From CAVZCC01 sp963773765 (GTDB taxonomy: Bacteria; Actinomycetota; Acidimicrobiia; Acidimicrobiales; Microtrichaceae): a stretch of DNA of 64,000 nt. A program made the position numbers and the translations under genes. Position 1 is the first letter of the stretch; every line of letters starts with the position of its first letter. Positions 8,488 through 18,085 of the stretch are shown piece after piece. The stretch spans positions 62,001-126,000 of the forward strand of contig CAVZCC010000005.1 in the NCBI GenBank assembly GCA_963773765.1, in the 5' to 3' direction. The notes under the pieces are model-generated. The model saw only the letters and a program-made list of their open reading frames with translations, made no database searches and was not told the origin of the DNA.

Positions 8488-8865
8488 TCACGAGCCGCCG
8501 GCGGCGCGCTCCAGCGCGCCGGCCAGGCGGTCGAACGGCCAGGCGTCCGGCAGGACCAGCCCCGCGGTGGCGGGCGGGAGGATCGTGTAGGACTCCTCGC
8601 CCACCTCGACCAGGCCGTAGTCACGGCGGGCGATGCGCTGGATCTCACCCGCATCGTCCAGGCGGTCCTTCCGGCGCTGCATCCGCTCGTTCTCCTGCTC
8701 GATGCGCTGCAGCCGGGCATCGGCCGCGGCCACCTCGCCCCGCTGCTGCAGGTAGGAGCGGCCGGGCATGGCCACCAGGGCGGCCATCACGACCATGAAG
8801 GTGGCCACGATCGCCAGGCGGCGGCGACGGACGCCGGTGCGGGGCGCAGCGGGCCGGTCGGTCAC
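8488..8865 (-). CDS. ftsB: Septum formation initiator FtsB/DivIC
   Basis: This 125-residue bitopic protein has a basic N-terminus (RRRRLAIVATF), one transmembrane helix (about residues 19-36), and then a leucine-zipper-like coiled coil (LQQRGEVAAADARLQRIEQE) followed by the conserved IARRDYGLVEVGEESY segment typical of DivIC/FtsB. It acts in the divisome at the septum. The ATG overlaps the enolase stop codon as ATGA. The eno-ftsB pairing is the usual actinobacterial order and supports the call. Confidence 0.93.
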   Translation of the reverse strand: MTDRPAAPRTGVRRRRLAIVATFMVVMAALVAMPGRSYLQQRGEVAAADARLQRIEQENERMQRRKDRLDDAGEIQRIARRDYGLVEVGEESYTILPPATAGLVLPDAWPFDRLAGALERAAGGS

Positions 8866-10154
8866 GGACGGCGCCCCAGGGGGGCCAGGGCGGCGGCGCC
8901 CCGGTAGACGGCGGACTCGGCCAGCTGCTCCTCGATCCGCAGCAGCTGGTTGTACTTGGCCACGCGGTCGGAACGGGCCGGGGCCCCGGTCTTGATCTGC
9001 CCGCAGTTGGTGGCCACCGCCAGGTCCGCGATGGTCACGTCCTCGGTCTCCCCGGACCGGTGGGACATGACCGAGGTGTAGCGGTTGCGGGTGGCCAGCT
9101 CGACCGACTCGAGGGTCTCGGTGAGGGAGCCGATCTGGTTGACCTTGACCAGGATGGAGTTGGCGACGCCGGCGTCGATGCCCCGGGCCAGGCGCTCGGT
9201 GTTGGTCACGAACAGGTCGTCACCCACCAGCTGCACCGTGTCACCCAGCTTGGCGGTGAGGGTGGCCCAGCCGTCCCAGTCCTCCTCCGCCATGCCGTCC
9301 TCGATGGACACGATCGGGTAGCGGTCGCACAGGTCCGCCAGGTAGTCGGCGAACTCCGCCGAGCTCAGCGTGCGGCCCTCACCGGCCAGGACGTAGTTGC
9401 CGTCCTTGTAGAACTCCGTGGAGGCGGCGTCCAGGGCGATGGCGATCTCCTCGCCGGGCACGCGGCCGGCCCGTTCGATGGCCTCCACCAGGAGGGTGAC
9501 GGCCTCCTCGTTGCTGGCCAGGTTGGGGGCGAAGCCACCCTCGTCACCGATGGCGGTGGACAGTCCCCGGTCGTGCACGACCTTCTTGAGCGTGTGGTAG
9601 CACTCGGCGCCCCAGCGCACGGCCTCCGAGAAGGACGCGGCACCGACCGGCATGAACATGAACTCCTGGACGTCGACGTTGTTGTCCGCGTGCTCGCCGC
9701 CGTTGATGACGTTGAGCATGGGGACGGGCAGCACGCAGGCGTTGACGCCGCCCACGTAGCGGTAGAGGGGCAGGTCCAGCTCCGATGCCGCGGCCTTGGC
9801 CACGGCCAGCGAGACGCCGAGGATGGCGTTGGCCCCGAGGCGGGCCTTGTTGGGCGTGCCGTCGATCTCGATCAGGATCCGGTCCAGGTCCCGCTGGTCC
9901 ACCGCGTCCAGGCCCAGGAGGGTGTCGGCGATCTCGCCGTTGACGTGGTCCACCGCGTCCGCCACGCCCTTGCCCAGGTAGCGGGCGGCGTCGCCGTCAC
10001 GGAGCTCGACCGCCTCGAAGGCGCCGGTGGAGGCACCGGAGGGGACCGCGGCCCGCCCGATCGCACCGGAGTCCAGTTCGACCTCGACCTCCACGGTCGG
10101 GTTGCCGCGGGAGTCCAGGATCTCCCGCCCCAGGATGCCTTCGATGATGCTCAC
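8862..10154 (-). CDS. eno: Enolase
   Basis: Full-length (430 aa) phosphopyruvate hydratase, interconverting 2-phosphoglycerate and phosphoenolpyruvate in glycolysis. Family landmarks are all present: SGASTGAFEAVELRD near residue 39, the acidic metal site SIEDGMAEEDWDGW, the metal/catalytic stretch VGDDLFVTN, the catalytic lysine segment KVNQIGSLTET and SHRSGETED. A GAGGAG ribosome-binding site lies upstream of the ATG, and a TACGGT hexamer (minus strand, 10201-10206) about 46 nt upstream is a plausible -10. The FtsB gene follows with a start-stop overlap. Confidence 0.98.
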   Translation of the reverse strand: MSIIEGILGREILDSRGNPTVEVEVELDSGAIGRAAVPSGASTGAFEAVELRDGDAARYLGKGVADAVDHVNGEIADTLLGLDAVDQRDLDRILIEIDGTPNKARLGANAILGVSLAVAKAAASELDLPLYRYVGGVNACVLPVPMLNVINGGEHADNNVDVQEFMFMPVGAASFSEAVRWGAECYHTLKKVVHDRGLSTAIGDEGGFAPNLASNEEAVTLLVEAIERAGRVPGEEIAIALDAASTEFYKDGNYVLAGEGRTLSSAEFADYLADLCDRYPIVSIEDGMAEEDWDGWATLTAKLGDTVQLVGDDLFVTNTERLARGIDAGVANSILVKVNQIGSLTETLESVELATRNRYTSVMSHRSGETEDVTIADLAVATNCGQIKTGAPARSDRVAKYNQLLRIEEQLAESAVYRGAAALAPLGRRP

Positions 10155-10257
10155 GCCGTCGTACTCCTCAGATGCGCCCGCGCCGGCAGGGCGTGGGGAA
10201 ACCGTACCGTCGGCATCTTGCCAGCGCGGGGCTTTCCGGTCCGCATCCGCACGGCAC

Positions 10258-10274
10258 CGCGGCTCGGCGCCGCG
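10258..10274 (-). terminator. Hairpin between the acyltransferase gene and enolase
   Basis: A 6-bp perfect GC stem (CGCGGC / GCCGCG) with a 5-nt loop sits 22 nt after the stop of the acyltransferase-SGNH gene and upstream of the enolase promoter region. There is no U-tract, so termination would be of the weak type common in high-GC actinobacteria. Confidence 0.35.
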
Positions 10275-10295
10275 ACCGGCGGCGGGCCGGGGGCC

Positions 10296-12171
10296 TCAGA
10301 GGTTCTTGCGGATGAGGTCGGCGAAGGCGCGGGCCCCGGCAGGACGGAGGTGGGCCCCGTCCGCCGCGAACCACTCCGGGTGCTGGGAGGCCAGGGCGTG
10401 CCAGTCCACCAACACCGCGTTGTCGTGGCGCTCCGCCGCCGCCTCCAGGCGCTGGTTGACCAGGTCCTGCCACGGTCGCTCGACCTTGGCGTTGACCAGC
10501 AGCACGGGCCGGTTCCCGGCCAGCTCGAACAGGCGGTCCATGTCGCCGTCGGTGAACGTCCCGTTGGTGCCCGCGTGCACGACCAGGGCACCGGGCACCT
10601 TGCCCTCCTTCACGTACCAGCCCACCAGGTCCAGGATCGTGTCGAACTGGCGCGCCACCTCGGCATCCACCGTCAACCCCGGCATGGCGTCGGTGAGGGC
10701 GCCCTGGGCTCCCAGCATGACCGAGTCGCCGATGGCCACGGCGTTGGTGGCCGTCTGGACCACGGTGGTCTCGGTGGGGACGGGTGCCGCGGTGCTGGGC
10801 GGGGCGGTGGTGGGAGCGGCGCCGGGGGCGGTGACCGGTGCGGCGGTCGTGGTGGTGGCGGGCGGGGCCACCGTGGTGGTGGCCTCCAGGTCCGGCAACG
10901 CGCTCGGCGGCCTCCAGGGCCAGCTTCTCCCGGTCGGGGCTGCTGGCCGCCTGGTGCAGGCCCCAGCCGATGAGCAGGACGAGTCCCAGGCTGGTGCCAC
11001 CCACGATCATCCCGCGTCGCACCAGTGCGGCGTGCTGCTCGCCGGTGCTGGTGCGGATGCCCCGCCACCAGTCACCGACCGCCCCCTTGCGCAGCGGCTG
11101 CTCCACGTAGCGGTAGGACACCTCCGCCGCGCCGAAGGTCAGTCCCATGCGGAGCACGAACACGGGCCAGCCGGTGAAGGGCAGGTCCAGCTCCGGCCGG
11201 GTGACCATGAAGATCGGCCAGTGCCACAGGTAGATGGAGTACGACCGCTGGCCGATCCACTGCAGCGGGGCCCAGCCCAAGCGCCGTGCTGAGGCCCGCG
11301 GTGGGGTGGACGAGGACGGCGATGACCACCACGCACACGATGTCCAGCAGCAGGAAGCCGCCGCGGTAGATGAACGGGTCGAAGGCGTTCACCCGGGTGA
11401 AGAACCAGGCGATGATGGCCAGGCCGAGCACACCGGTGACGTTCAGGGCCGTGCCGGCGCCGGGGGCGGCCCGGCCGCCGAGTCCGCCACGGGGCCCAGC
11501 TGAGGGCCAGGACCGCGCCGAGCAGCAGGCCGGAGGCCCGGGTGAAGGTGGAGTAGTAGACGTTGGAGGGGTCCGTGAACTCCTCGAACCGGATGCGCCA
11601 TCCAGGCCGAGGACGCCAGCGCCAGGCCGATGAGCACCCAGCGGGTGACCTTGCGGCCCCTGCGGGCCAGCCCCAGCGCGAACAGCGGTGGGAACACCAG
11701 GTAGAACTGCTCCTCGATGGCCAGCGACCACAGGTGCTGCAGCAGCGGCGGCCGCCCCGCCTGGGCGAAGTACGACTCGCTCAGGTAGATCTGCCACCAG
11801 TTGCTCACGTAGAAGAGCGCGGCGAGCACGTCGCCACCCATGCGGCCGGCGGCATCGCGGTACACCAGCATCGAGGCGACGGACACGACGGCCAGGAGCA
11901 GGTACAGCGCCGGGAGCAGACGGCGGGCCCGACGGATCCAGAACTGGCGCAGCGAGATGGCCCCGGAGTGGTGGCGCTCGTCGATCAGCAGCGCGGTGAT
12001 CAGGAACCCGCTGACGACGAAGAACACCTCGACGCCCAGGAACCCGCCGGGCATCCAGCTCACACCGGCGTGGTACAGCACCACGGCCATGACCGAGACG
12101 GCGCGCAGGCCGTCGAGCGAGGGTCGGTAGCCGAGCTTCGGGGGCGCGCTGGCGCTGACCGTGGTGGTCAC
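10296..12171 (-). CDS. Membrane O-acyltransferase with C-terminal SGNH-like domain (OafA-type), four frameshifts
   Basis: The sequence reads as one protein of about 625 residues once four single extra bases are skipped (near 11600, 11495, 11281 and 10899). The N-terminal acyltransferase-3 domain begins YRPSLDGLRAVSVMAVVLYH with the conserved Arg and His, then LGVEVFFVVSGFLIT, LQHLWSLAIEEQFYLVFP and, after the breaks, QRSYSIYLWHWP. A Thr/Ala/Pro-rich linker leads to an SGNH-hydrolase-like domain with AIGDSVMLGA and DGAHLRPAGARAFADLI. Such proteins O-acetylate cell-surface glycans, moving acyl groups across the membrane. All segments are family-typical and free of other damage, so I treat the breaks as sequence errors. 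GTG 12171 is chosen as the start; the P450 gene ends 72 nt upstream. Confidence 0.85.
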
Positions 12172-12242
12172 GGGGCCATTCTGTCCGCTGGCCGTGCCGG
12201 GCTGGTGCCAGTGGGCACCTGCCTCCCGTGGGCAGATCTGCC

Positions 12243-13466
12243 TCACCGCGCCGCGGGCGACCGGGGTTCCAGGTGGACCCGGAACGAGTGGACCGACGCG
12301 GGCGAAGATGTTGCGCTCCACCTCGGGCTCGGTCACCGCCACCGGTGCCCGGAACCGGCGGGTCATCTCCCCGAAGAGCAGCTGCAGCTCCACCCGGGCC
12401 AGGTTGGCCCCGATGCAGAAGTGGGTGCCGTGGCCGAACGCCACGTGCGGGTTCGGGCTGCGGGTGATGTCGAACCGGAACGGGTCCGACGAACACGGCC
12501 TCGTCCCGGTTGGCCGACGGGTACAGCAGGATGATCCGGTCCCCCTCGGCCACCGGCCGGCCGCCGATGGTGGCGTCGGCCACCGCGGTGCGGAAGAAGT
12601 TGTTGAGCGGCGTGACCCAGCGGATCAGCTCCTCGACCGCAGCGGTGACGAGCGTCGGGGTCCTCGGCCATGCGGTCCCACTGGTCCGGGTGGTCGGCGA
12701 AGGTGCGCAGGCCATGGGCGATCACCGTGCGGGTGGTCTCGGCCCCGCCGGCGATGAACAGGCCGACCTCGTTGACCATGCGGTCCTCGGTGTAGCCGTG
12801 CGTGCCCGTCGACCTCCGCGTTGGCCCACACCGAGATGAGGTCGTCCATGGGGCAGCCCCGGCGCTCGGGCACCACCTCGGCCAGGAGCGCCGCCGAACT
12901 CGGTGATGGCGTTGAACAGGTCCATGATGACCTGGCCGTCCCGGGGGGCCTCGTCGATGCGCATGAGGCGCTCCGACCAGCTCTGGATGTCGGTCCAGCG
13001 GTCCTCGGGGAAGCCCAGCAGCCTGGCCGTGAGCCGGCACGGCAGCTGGGCGGCCAGGTCCGGGATCACGTCCACGTCGCCGCCGTCGGGCCTCGATGGG
13101 ATCCAGCAGGTCGGCGATGACGGAGCGGAACCACTCCTCCTGGCTCCGCACCGCCCGGGGCGTGAACCGGCCCGAGACCAGCCGGCGCTGGGCCAGGTGC
13201 GCCGGGTCGTCCTGGGCGATGATGTTGTTCTCCTCCGGGGACCACCACGAGCGGTAGCCCTGCCCGGAGACGAAGGTGGCGCTGTTGCGCTCCACCTCCA
13301 GCACGTCCGCGTGGCGGGTGACCGCCCACAGTCCGTTGCGCTCGTCCCGGAACAGCGGCTCGTTGGCGCGCATCCAGGTGTAGGTGGGGTGTGGGTCGGC
13401 CTGGTAGAAGCCGGGATCCAGCAGGTCCACGTCCGGTCGGGTGGCGCTGGTGACGGTGCTCGACAT
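12243..13466 (-). CDS. Cytochrome P450, interrupted by six +1 frameshifts
   Basis: Segments in rotating frames join into a complete P450 of about 405 residues: N-terminal VDLLDPGFYQADPHPTYTWM, substrate region NIIAQDDPAHLAQRRLVSG, I-helix FIAGGAETTRTV, K-helix VEELIRWVTP (ExxR), haem loop AFGHGTHFCIGANLAR and a tail ending EPRSPAAR. Each junction needs removal of one base (near 13090, 12895, 12805, 12659, 12491 and 12301), mostly in G or C runs. Six +1 errors restore one frame from ATG to stop. The ATG at 13466 has CAGACT ending 7 nt upstream and no Shine-Dalgarno. The substrate is unknown; it resembles actinobacterial steroid/lipid P450s more than the one at 0.9-2.1 kb. Confidence 0.85.
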
Positions 13467-13683
13467 GGCGGCCAGTCTGCCCCGCCCGGACGGTCCGGTG
13501 GCTGTCACACGAACTGGATGGAGCGGTACCTGCCCGCCCGGGCGAACTCCGGATGCCACATGACGGATCGGGTCACCCGAGGTCCAGAGGTCGTGCCGAT
13601 GGCCGGAGGTGGCCCGGATGCCCTCGATGAGGTCCGGCGACCAGCAGCGAGGAATCCGGCCGGCTCCCTGGCACCCTGACCTG

Positions 13684-14469
13684 GTGGACCTGGTGACCGA
13701 CCTGCTGCACGACCTGATCGCCCGCTCGGGTCGACCGGTGGTGGTGACCGGTGCCGGGATCTCGGTCGCCTCGGGGCTGCCGACCTATCGAGGACCCGAA
13801 GGCCTCTGGACGCTCGACCCGGAGGCACAGCGATTGCCCGGACCGCCGGCCGCCGACGCTCCCGAGGATGAGGTCCGGGACTACTGGGACCGGTCGTGGT
13901 CGCTCTGGGGACCGATGCGGGAGCGTGCCTCACGTGCCTGCCCCAGCCCGGGCCACCTGGCGCTGTGTGCATGGCAGGCGACCGTTCCTGAGCTCGTGGT
14001 CGTGACACAGAACGTCGACGGCCTCGACGCCCTTGCCGGCACCAGGGACGTCCGGGAGATCCACGGGAGTCTCTGGAGGAACCGCTGCAGCGCTCCCGGG
14101 TGCGGGCAGCCGCCGTGGCCGGACCGCGAGGTGCGGACGGTGGCCCCGCCGTGCCCGACCTGCGGTCGCCCCGCCCGCCTCGACGCCATCATGTTCAACG
14201 AGCTGCTCGACCAGGCGCAGTTCCACCTGGTCAAGCGGTCGGTCAAGCACGCCGACCTGCTCGTCGTGACCGGAACCTCCGGCACCGTGAGCCCAGCGGC
14301 GGACCTTCCGTGGCTCGCGGCCGACTACGGCGTGACCTGCGTCCGTGTGGATCCCGGTGCCTGGCACGGCCGCCGGATCCCCTGGGCGCTCGAGATCTCC
14401 GCTCCCACCGAGGAGGTCCTCCCATCCGCCGTCCGCGCCGCGTTCGGCTCCCGCCTCGACGAGGGGTGA
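13684..14469 (+). CDS. Sirtuin NAD-dependent protein deacylase
   Basis: About 261 residues with all sirtuin hallmarks: the NAD loop VVVTGAGISVASGLPTYRG near the N-terminus, TQNVDGLDALAG (catalytic TQNVDGL), the following catalytic HGSLW histidine, four zinc cysteines in CSAPGC and CPTCG, and VTGTSGTVSPAADLPW for NAD binding. It removes acyl groups from lysines, releasing nicotinamide and O-acyl-ADP-ribose. The start is uncertain: GTG 13684 gives the usual short lead-in before GAGIS, while GTG 13609 or ATG 13618 would add a non-conserved extension. It is transcribed alone, convergent with the next gene. The roughly 215 bases upstream hold no other gene I can support. Confidence 0.92.
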   Translation: MDLVTDLLHDLIARSGRPVVVTGAGISVASGLPTYRGPEGLWTLDPEAQRLPGPPAADAPEDEVRDYWDRSWSLWGPMRERASRACPSPGHLALCAWQATVPELVVVTQNVDGLDALAGTRDVREIHGSLWRNRCSAPGCGQPPWPDREVRTVAPPCPTCGRPARLDAIMFNELLDQAQFHLVKRSVKHADLLVVTGTSGTVSPAADLPWLAADYGVTCVRVDPGAWHGRRIPWALEISAPTEEVLPSAVRAAFGSRLDEG

Positions 14470-14472
14470 CAC

Positions 14473-14558
14473 CCGACGACGGTTCCGTCGGATGGGCGTC
14501 ACCGTCGCGCCGGCGCTGACGCGGCGACGACTCCGCGGAGTCGGCCCCGGAACGGGGA
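14473..14558. terminator. Cluster of three hairpins between convergent genes
   Basis: Between the sirtuin stop and the stop of the facing mycothiol-linked gene lie three inverted repeats: CCGACG/CGTCGG (14473-14491), CGACTC/GAGTCG (14528-14543) and CCCCG/CGGGG (about 14545-14557). Position between convergent stops suggests bidirectional termination. No poly-T runs are present. Confidence 0.5.
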
Positions 14559-14560
14559 GT

Positions 14561-15322
14561 TCAGACCCCGCCGACGGCGAGCCAGGCCGCGGCTGCGTCC
14601 GGGTCGCCGACGACGTCGACGGCACCGTCGGGGACCGGGCGGCCCCACACCGCCAGCAGCAGGTCCTGGGCCCGGCCCCGGAGCGCGGCGTCACCCTTGC
14701 GGTGCTCCCGTGTGACCTCGAGCGTCCCGCCCGCGCCCTGTACCGTCCACTCGCCCGCGGTGTCGGTGCAGTGCACGTGCAGGCTGGTCGACGGCAGCAC
14801 CAGTCCGTCGCGGGCGACCATGCGGGCCAGGAGCAGGGAGAAGTACTCGTCGATGCCGTCGGCGGCCAGCACCGGGTCGATCGGACCGGGCTCCCCCACC
14901 GCGGACTCGGCGTCCCAGCGGTGCAGGCAGGTCTCCTGGGTCTGGCGCCGGATCCACACCCCCACCCGCTGTTCGGCCGGGAACAGGTGCCAGGTGGCGT
15001 CATCGGGGTCCAGGCGTTCCAGGGTCGCCACCAGGTCGGCCGCCGCGTCGCGGTACCAGTCGGCCAGGCGTGCGGCCGTGACGTCGTCGGCGGGCGCCGC
15101 GGCCAGCCAGTCGTCACCGGATGGTTCGGCCGCGGTGGCCGCCGCGGTGCCGGCCCAGCGGTGGACCAGGCCCAGGTGCACGACCAGGTCCCGCAGGGTC
15201 CAGCCGGGACATCCCGGCACCGGGGCGTCGAGCGGACCGGCCGCGGTCACCTCGGCCACGCGGGCGGCGTCGGCTCGCAGGTGGTCCAGGTACGGAACGG
15301 GAGCCGCAGCGTCGTCCCCCAC
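14561..15322 (-). CDS. Maleylpyruvate isomerase-family mycothiol-dependent enzyme (DinB-like)
   Basis: This 253-residue protein matches the actinobacterial MDMPI/DinB-like four-helix family: N-terminal HLRADAARVAEV, then VPGCPGWTLRDLVVHLGLVH (the conserved metal-binding histidine region), and the metal/thiol segment TQETCLHRWDAESAVGEP. Family members use mycothiol as thiol cofactor, although most are uncharacterised. It ends next to an intergenic hairpin cluster and starts (GTG) 4 nt after the inositol-phosphate synthase stop, so the two are probably co-transcribed. That is a sensible pairing, because inositol-1-phosphate is a mycothiol precursor. The specific substrate is unknown. Confidence 0.85.
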   Translation of the reverse strand: MGDDAAAPVPYLDHLRADAARVAEVTAAGPLDAPVPGCPGWTLRDLVVHLGLVHRWAGTAAATAAEPSGDDWLAAAPADDVTAARLADWYRDAAADLVATLERLDPDDATWHLFPAEQRVGVWIRRQTQETCLHRWDAESAVGEPGPIDPVLAADGIDEYFSLLLARMVARDGLVLPSTSLHVHCTDTAGEWTVQGAGGTLEVTREHRKGDAALRGRAQDLLLAVWGRPVPDGAVDVVGDPDAAAAWLAVGGV

Positions 15323-15326
15323 GGGG

Positions 15327-16631
15327 TCAGCCGACCTCGGAGTGGGTGACCGCGGCCTCGCCCATCCACTCCCGGAGCGTGTTCTTGAGCTTGGTCTGCT
15401 GGATGAAGATGTCGTGCTCCGGCGGCACGCCGCCCGCGGGCTGGGGTGCCTTCCAGTAGAAGCTCAGCCACTCCTGCACGCCCGACTGCCCGGCCCGCTG
15501 GGCCAGGTCCAGGAACAGTGCGAGGTCCAGCACGATGGGCGCGGCCAGGATGGAGTCCCGGCACATGAAGTCGACCTTGATCTGCATCGGGTAGCCCATC
15601 CACCCGAAGATGTCGATGGCGTCCCAGCCCTCCTTGTTGTCCCCGCGGGGCGGGTAGTAGTTGATCCGCACGACGTGGTCGATGTTGCCGTACAGCTCCG
15701 GGTACACCTCGGGCTGCAGGATGGTGTCCAGCACCCCGAGCTTGGACACCTCCTTGGTCTTGAAGTTCTCCGGGTCGTCCAGCACCTCGCCGTCCCGGTT
15801 GCCCAGGATGTTGGTGGAGTACCAGCCCCGCATGCCCAGCATCCGGGCCTTGAACCCCGGCGCCAGGATGGTCTTCATGAGGGTCTGGCCCGTCTTGAAG
15901 TCCTTGCCGGTGATGGGCACGCCGTTGGTGCGGGCCAGCTCCTCCATGCAGGGCAGGTCGATGCTCAGGTTGGGTGCGCCGTTGGCGTAGGGCACGCCCG
16001 ACATCAGCGCGGCGTACACGTAGATCTGGCTGGGTGAGATGTTCTCGTCGTCGGCCCTGAGCCCGGCCTCGAAGGCGGCCACGCTCTGGTGCACCGCGCT
16101 GGGCTCCTGGTACGCCTCGGTGGACCCGCACCACACCATGACCAGGCGGTCGCACTCGTTGTCGGTGCGGAACTTCTCGATGTCGGCCATGACCTGCTGG
16201 GCCAGGTCCCACTTGGACTCGCCGGTCTTGACCCGGACGCCGTCCAGCTTCTTGACCCAGCGCTGGTCGAACACCGCCGGCATGGCGTTGATCCCCTCCA
16301 GCTCGCCCGACAGCGGGGCCAGGTCACGCTCGTCCAGCACGCCGCAGGTCCGTGCCGCCTCCAGGGCGTTGGGCGAGATCGGGTCCCACCCGCCGAAGAC
16401 CAGGTCGTCCAGGCCGGCGAGGGGCACGAAGTCCTTGATCTTGGGGTTGCGGCCCTCCTCCCGGCGACCCAGGCGGATGTGGGCCATCTGCGTGAGCGAG
16501 CCGATGGGGGCGGCGAGACCCTGCCGGGTGGCCAGGACGCCGGCATAGGCGGTGGAGGCGACGGCTCCCATGCCGGGGGTGAGGATCCCCAGTCGGCCGG
16601 TGGCGGGAGCGATCTGCAGCGGTTCAGGCAT
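15327..16631 (-). CDS. ino1: Myo-inositol-1-phosphate synthase
   Basis: This 434-residue enzyme converts glucose-6-phosphate to inositol-1-phosphate with NAD, the first step toward phosphatidylinositol and mycothiol. Features seen: N-terminal Rossmann entry RLGILTPGMGAVASTAYAGV, DLVFGGWDPISPNALEAA, and the conserved catalytic-domain stretches TGKDFKTGQTLMKTILAP, RGWYSTNILGNRDGEVL and DIFGWMGYPMQIKVDFMCRD. It is longer than the roughly 360-residue mycobacterial Ino1 and lies nearer the 430-440-residue bacterial type. A TAGAGT hexamer ends 6 nt before the ATG with no Shine-Dalgarno, suggesting a leaderless start even though the upstream mazG gene ends only 9 nt away. Confidence 0.95.
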   Translation of the reverse strand: MPEPLQIAPATGRLGILTPGMGAVASTAYAGVLATRQGLAAPIGSLTQMAHIRLGRREEGRNPKIKDFVPLAGLDDLVFGGWDPISPNALEAARTCGVLDERDLAPLSGELEGINAMPAVFDQRWVKKLDGVRVKTGESKWDLAQQVMADIEKFRTDNECDRLVMVWCGSTEAYQEPSAVHQSVAAFEAGLRADDENISPSQIYVYAALMSGVPYANGAPNLSIDLPCMEELARTNGVPITGKDFKTGQTLMKTILAPGFKARMLGMRGWYSTNILGNRDGEVLDDPENFKTKEVSKLGVLDTILQPEVYPELYGNIDHVVRINYYPPRGDNKEGWDAIDIFGWMGYPMQIKVDFMCRDSILAAPIVLDLALFLDLAQRAGQSGVQEWLSFYWKAPQPAGGVPPEHDIFIQQTKLKNTLREWMGEAAVTHSEVG

Positions 16632-16640
16632 GGCCGCACT

Positions 16641-18074
16641 CTAGGCGGGGTCGCCGGACCGGCCCTCTGCCACCCGGTAGCGCGCCTCCGCCGCCGCGGT
16701 GGCCCGTCGCAGGGCGTCCTCCGGGTCCACGCCGGCCCGACGGGCCAGGTCCACCACCGCGGCCAGGACGTCGCCCACCGAGTCCACGCCGACCAGACCG
16801 TCGGACAACCGGTCCGTCCCGGCCCGCAGCCGGGCGACCTCGGCGGCGCCGGCAGGCCGGGGTGCGACGCCTGCCCCCGCCAGGCCGAGCGCCTCCGCCT
16901 TGCGCGCCACCTTCATGGCCCGGGTCAGCGCCGGCAACGAGGCCGGGATGCCGTCGAAGGCCGACGCCCGGCCCTGCTCGGCCTGCTTGGCCACCTCCCA
17001 TGCCGTGACCGCCCCGGCCACGCCCCCCTGGCCCGGGTCCCCCTCGGTGGTGGCCAGCAGGTGGTCGTGGCGGCCGGTCAGCTTGTCCTGGATGGACCGG
17101 GCCACGTCCGCCAGGGTGAACCACCCCGCCTCGGCGCCGATCGCGGAGTGGAACACCACCTGGTACAGCAGGTCGCCCAGCTCGCTGCACAGGTCGTCGG
17201 CGCCCTCGCCGGTGGCGGGGTCGTAGGCGTCGATCGCCTCGAACACCTCGTAGGCCTCCTCCAGCAGGAACCGCTTGAGCGAGTCGTGGGTCTGCTCCGC
17301 CTTCCACGGGTCCGCGGTACGGAGGTGGCGCATGAGCTCGTCGAAGCGCGCCACCTCGGCCGCCACCGGCTCGGCCAGCTCCGGGATCCAGAGCGACGTG
17401 AGGTGGTCCGGATCCACCGTGCGGTCCAGGTCCTCCCACGCCACCTCGACGACCACCTCGTCGGGCAGGCCCAGCCGTTGCAGGAGGACCACCGGCGCAC
17501 CGGGCGGTTCGTCCACGGCCAGCTTGATGTCCGACAGCACGAACGCCGAGTCGCACTGGGCCACGAGCAGCGGACCGCGCTCCCCCGCTGCCTCCACGCC
17601 GAAGCGGTGCCCGTCCACCAGCCGCGCCCCCCGCTCCACCGGGTCCACCCCCAGACGGACCCAGGTGAGGTCCAGGAAGCTCAGCGCGGGATGGCACACG
17701 GCGCGCACCCGCTCGTCGGCCAGGAGCAGCTCCACGGTGTGCTCGGCCACCACCGGTGACCCCGGCACGGCGTACAGGACCTCGCCCCGGTCCCCGGCCG
17801 CCCGCACGAGTGCGTCGACGATCCCCCGGTACACGCCCTCCATGGTCGTTTCCGACTCGTACAGGTGGTCGAAGGACGCGTCGCCGTCCATCACGGCCGC
17901 GGCCGGGTGGCGGGTGGTGCGCAGGAACCGGGTGGGGACCCGCTCGATCAGCGCCAGCGTGCCCGCCGTGACCAGGTCGGGCCCGCCGGGCCCGAGGCCC
18001 ACCACGTGGACCACCGGCCGGGCCGGACCCACCCCGGCGGCGGGGCCCGTCGACGCGCCGGTGGGGCCGGACAT
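16641..18074 (-). CDS. mazG: SAM-methylase-like/MazG fusion, nucleoside triphosphate pyrophosphohydrolase
   Basis: This 477-residue protein has the YabN-type fusion layout. Residues about 20-220 form a tetrapyrrole-methylase-like domain (VHVVGLGPGGPDLVTAGTL, LYAVPGSPVVAEHTVELL). The rest is a MazG NTP-pyrophosphohydrolase with FLLEEAYEVFEAID and SELGDLLYQVVFHSAIG, the acidic metal-binding helices. It hydrolyses NTPs to NMPs plus PPi, probably for pool cleaning. ATG 18074 gives the usual short N-terminus. It lies between a lipoprotein gene and ino1 on the same strand; mfd-mazG proximity is conserved in actinobacteria. Confidence 0.92.
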   Translation of the reverse strand: MSGPTGASTGPAAGVGPARPVVHVVGLGPGGPDLVTAGTLALIERVPTRFLRTTRHPAAAVMDGDASFDHLYESETTMEGVYRGIVDALVRAAGDRGEVLYAVPGSPVVAEHTVELLLADERVRAVCHPALSFLDLTWVRLGVDPVERGARLVDGHRFGVEAAGERGPLLVAQCDSAFVLSDIKLAVDEPPGAPVVLLQRLGLPDEVVVEVAWEDLDRTVDPDHLTSLWIPELAEPVAAEVARFDELMRHLRTADPWKAEQTHDSLKRFLLEEAYEVFEAIDAYDPATGEGADDLCSELGDLLYQVVFHSAIGAEAGWFTLADVARSIQDKLTGRHDHLLATTEGDPGQGGVAGAVTAWEVAKQAEQGRASAFDGIPASLPALTRAMKVARKAEALGLAGAGVAPRPAGAAEVARLRAGTDRLSDGLVGVDSVGDVLAAVVDLARRAGVDPEDALRRATAAAEARYRVAEGRSGDPA

Positions 18075-18085
18075 GGGCGGAACGG

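Noticed and set aside
6043..8907. 954-codon open frame opposite the CoxL-like gene
   Set aside because: Antisense shadow of a clearly conserved molybdo-hydroxylase; composition His/Gly/Val/Arg-rich with no domain.
10258..10274. Riboswitch upstream of enolase
   Set aside because: Only one simple hairpin is present, placed where a terminator of the preceding gene would be; no conserved riboswitch core recognised.
10296..13466. Pseudogene cluster (acyltransferase and P450 both broken)
   Set aside because: All breaks are single-base insertions in otherwise intact conserved sequence, with no stop-inducing substitutions or larger deletions; sequence error is simpler.
13467..13683. A small gene between the second P450 and the sirtuin
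   Set aside because: Short frames exist on both strands but none has a ribosome-binding site, start-proximal -10 or recognisable composition.
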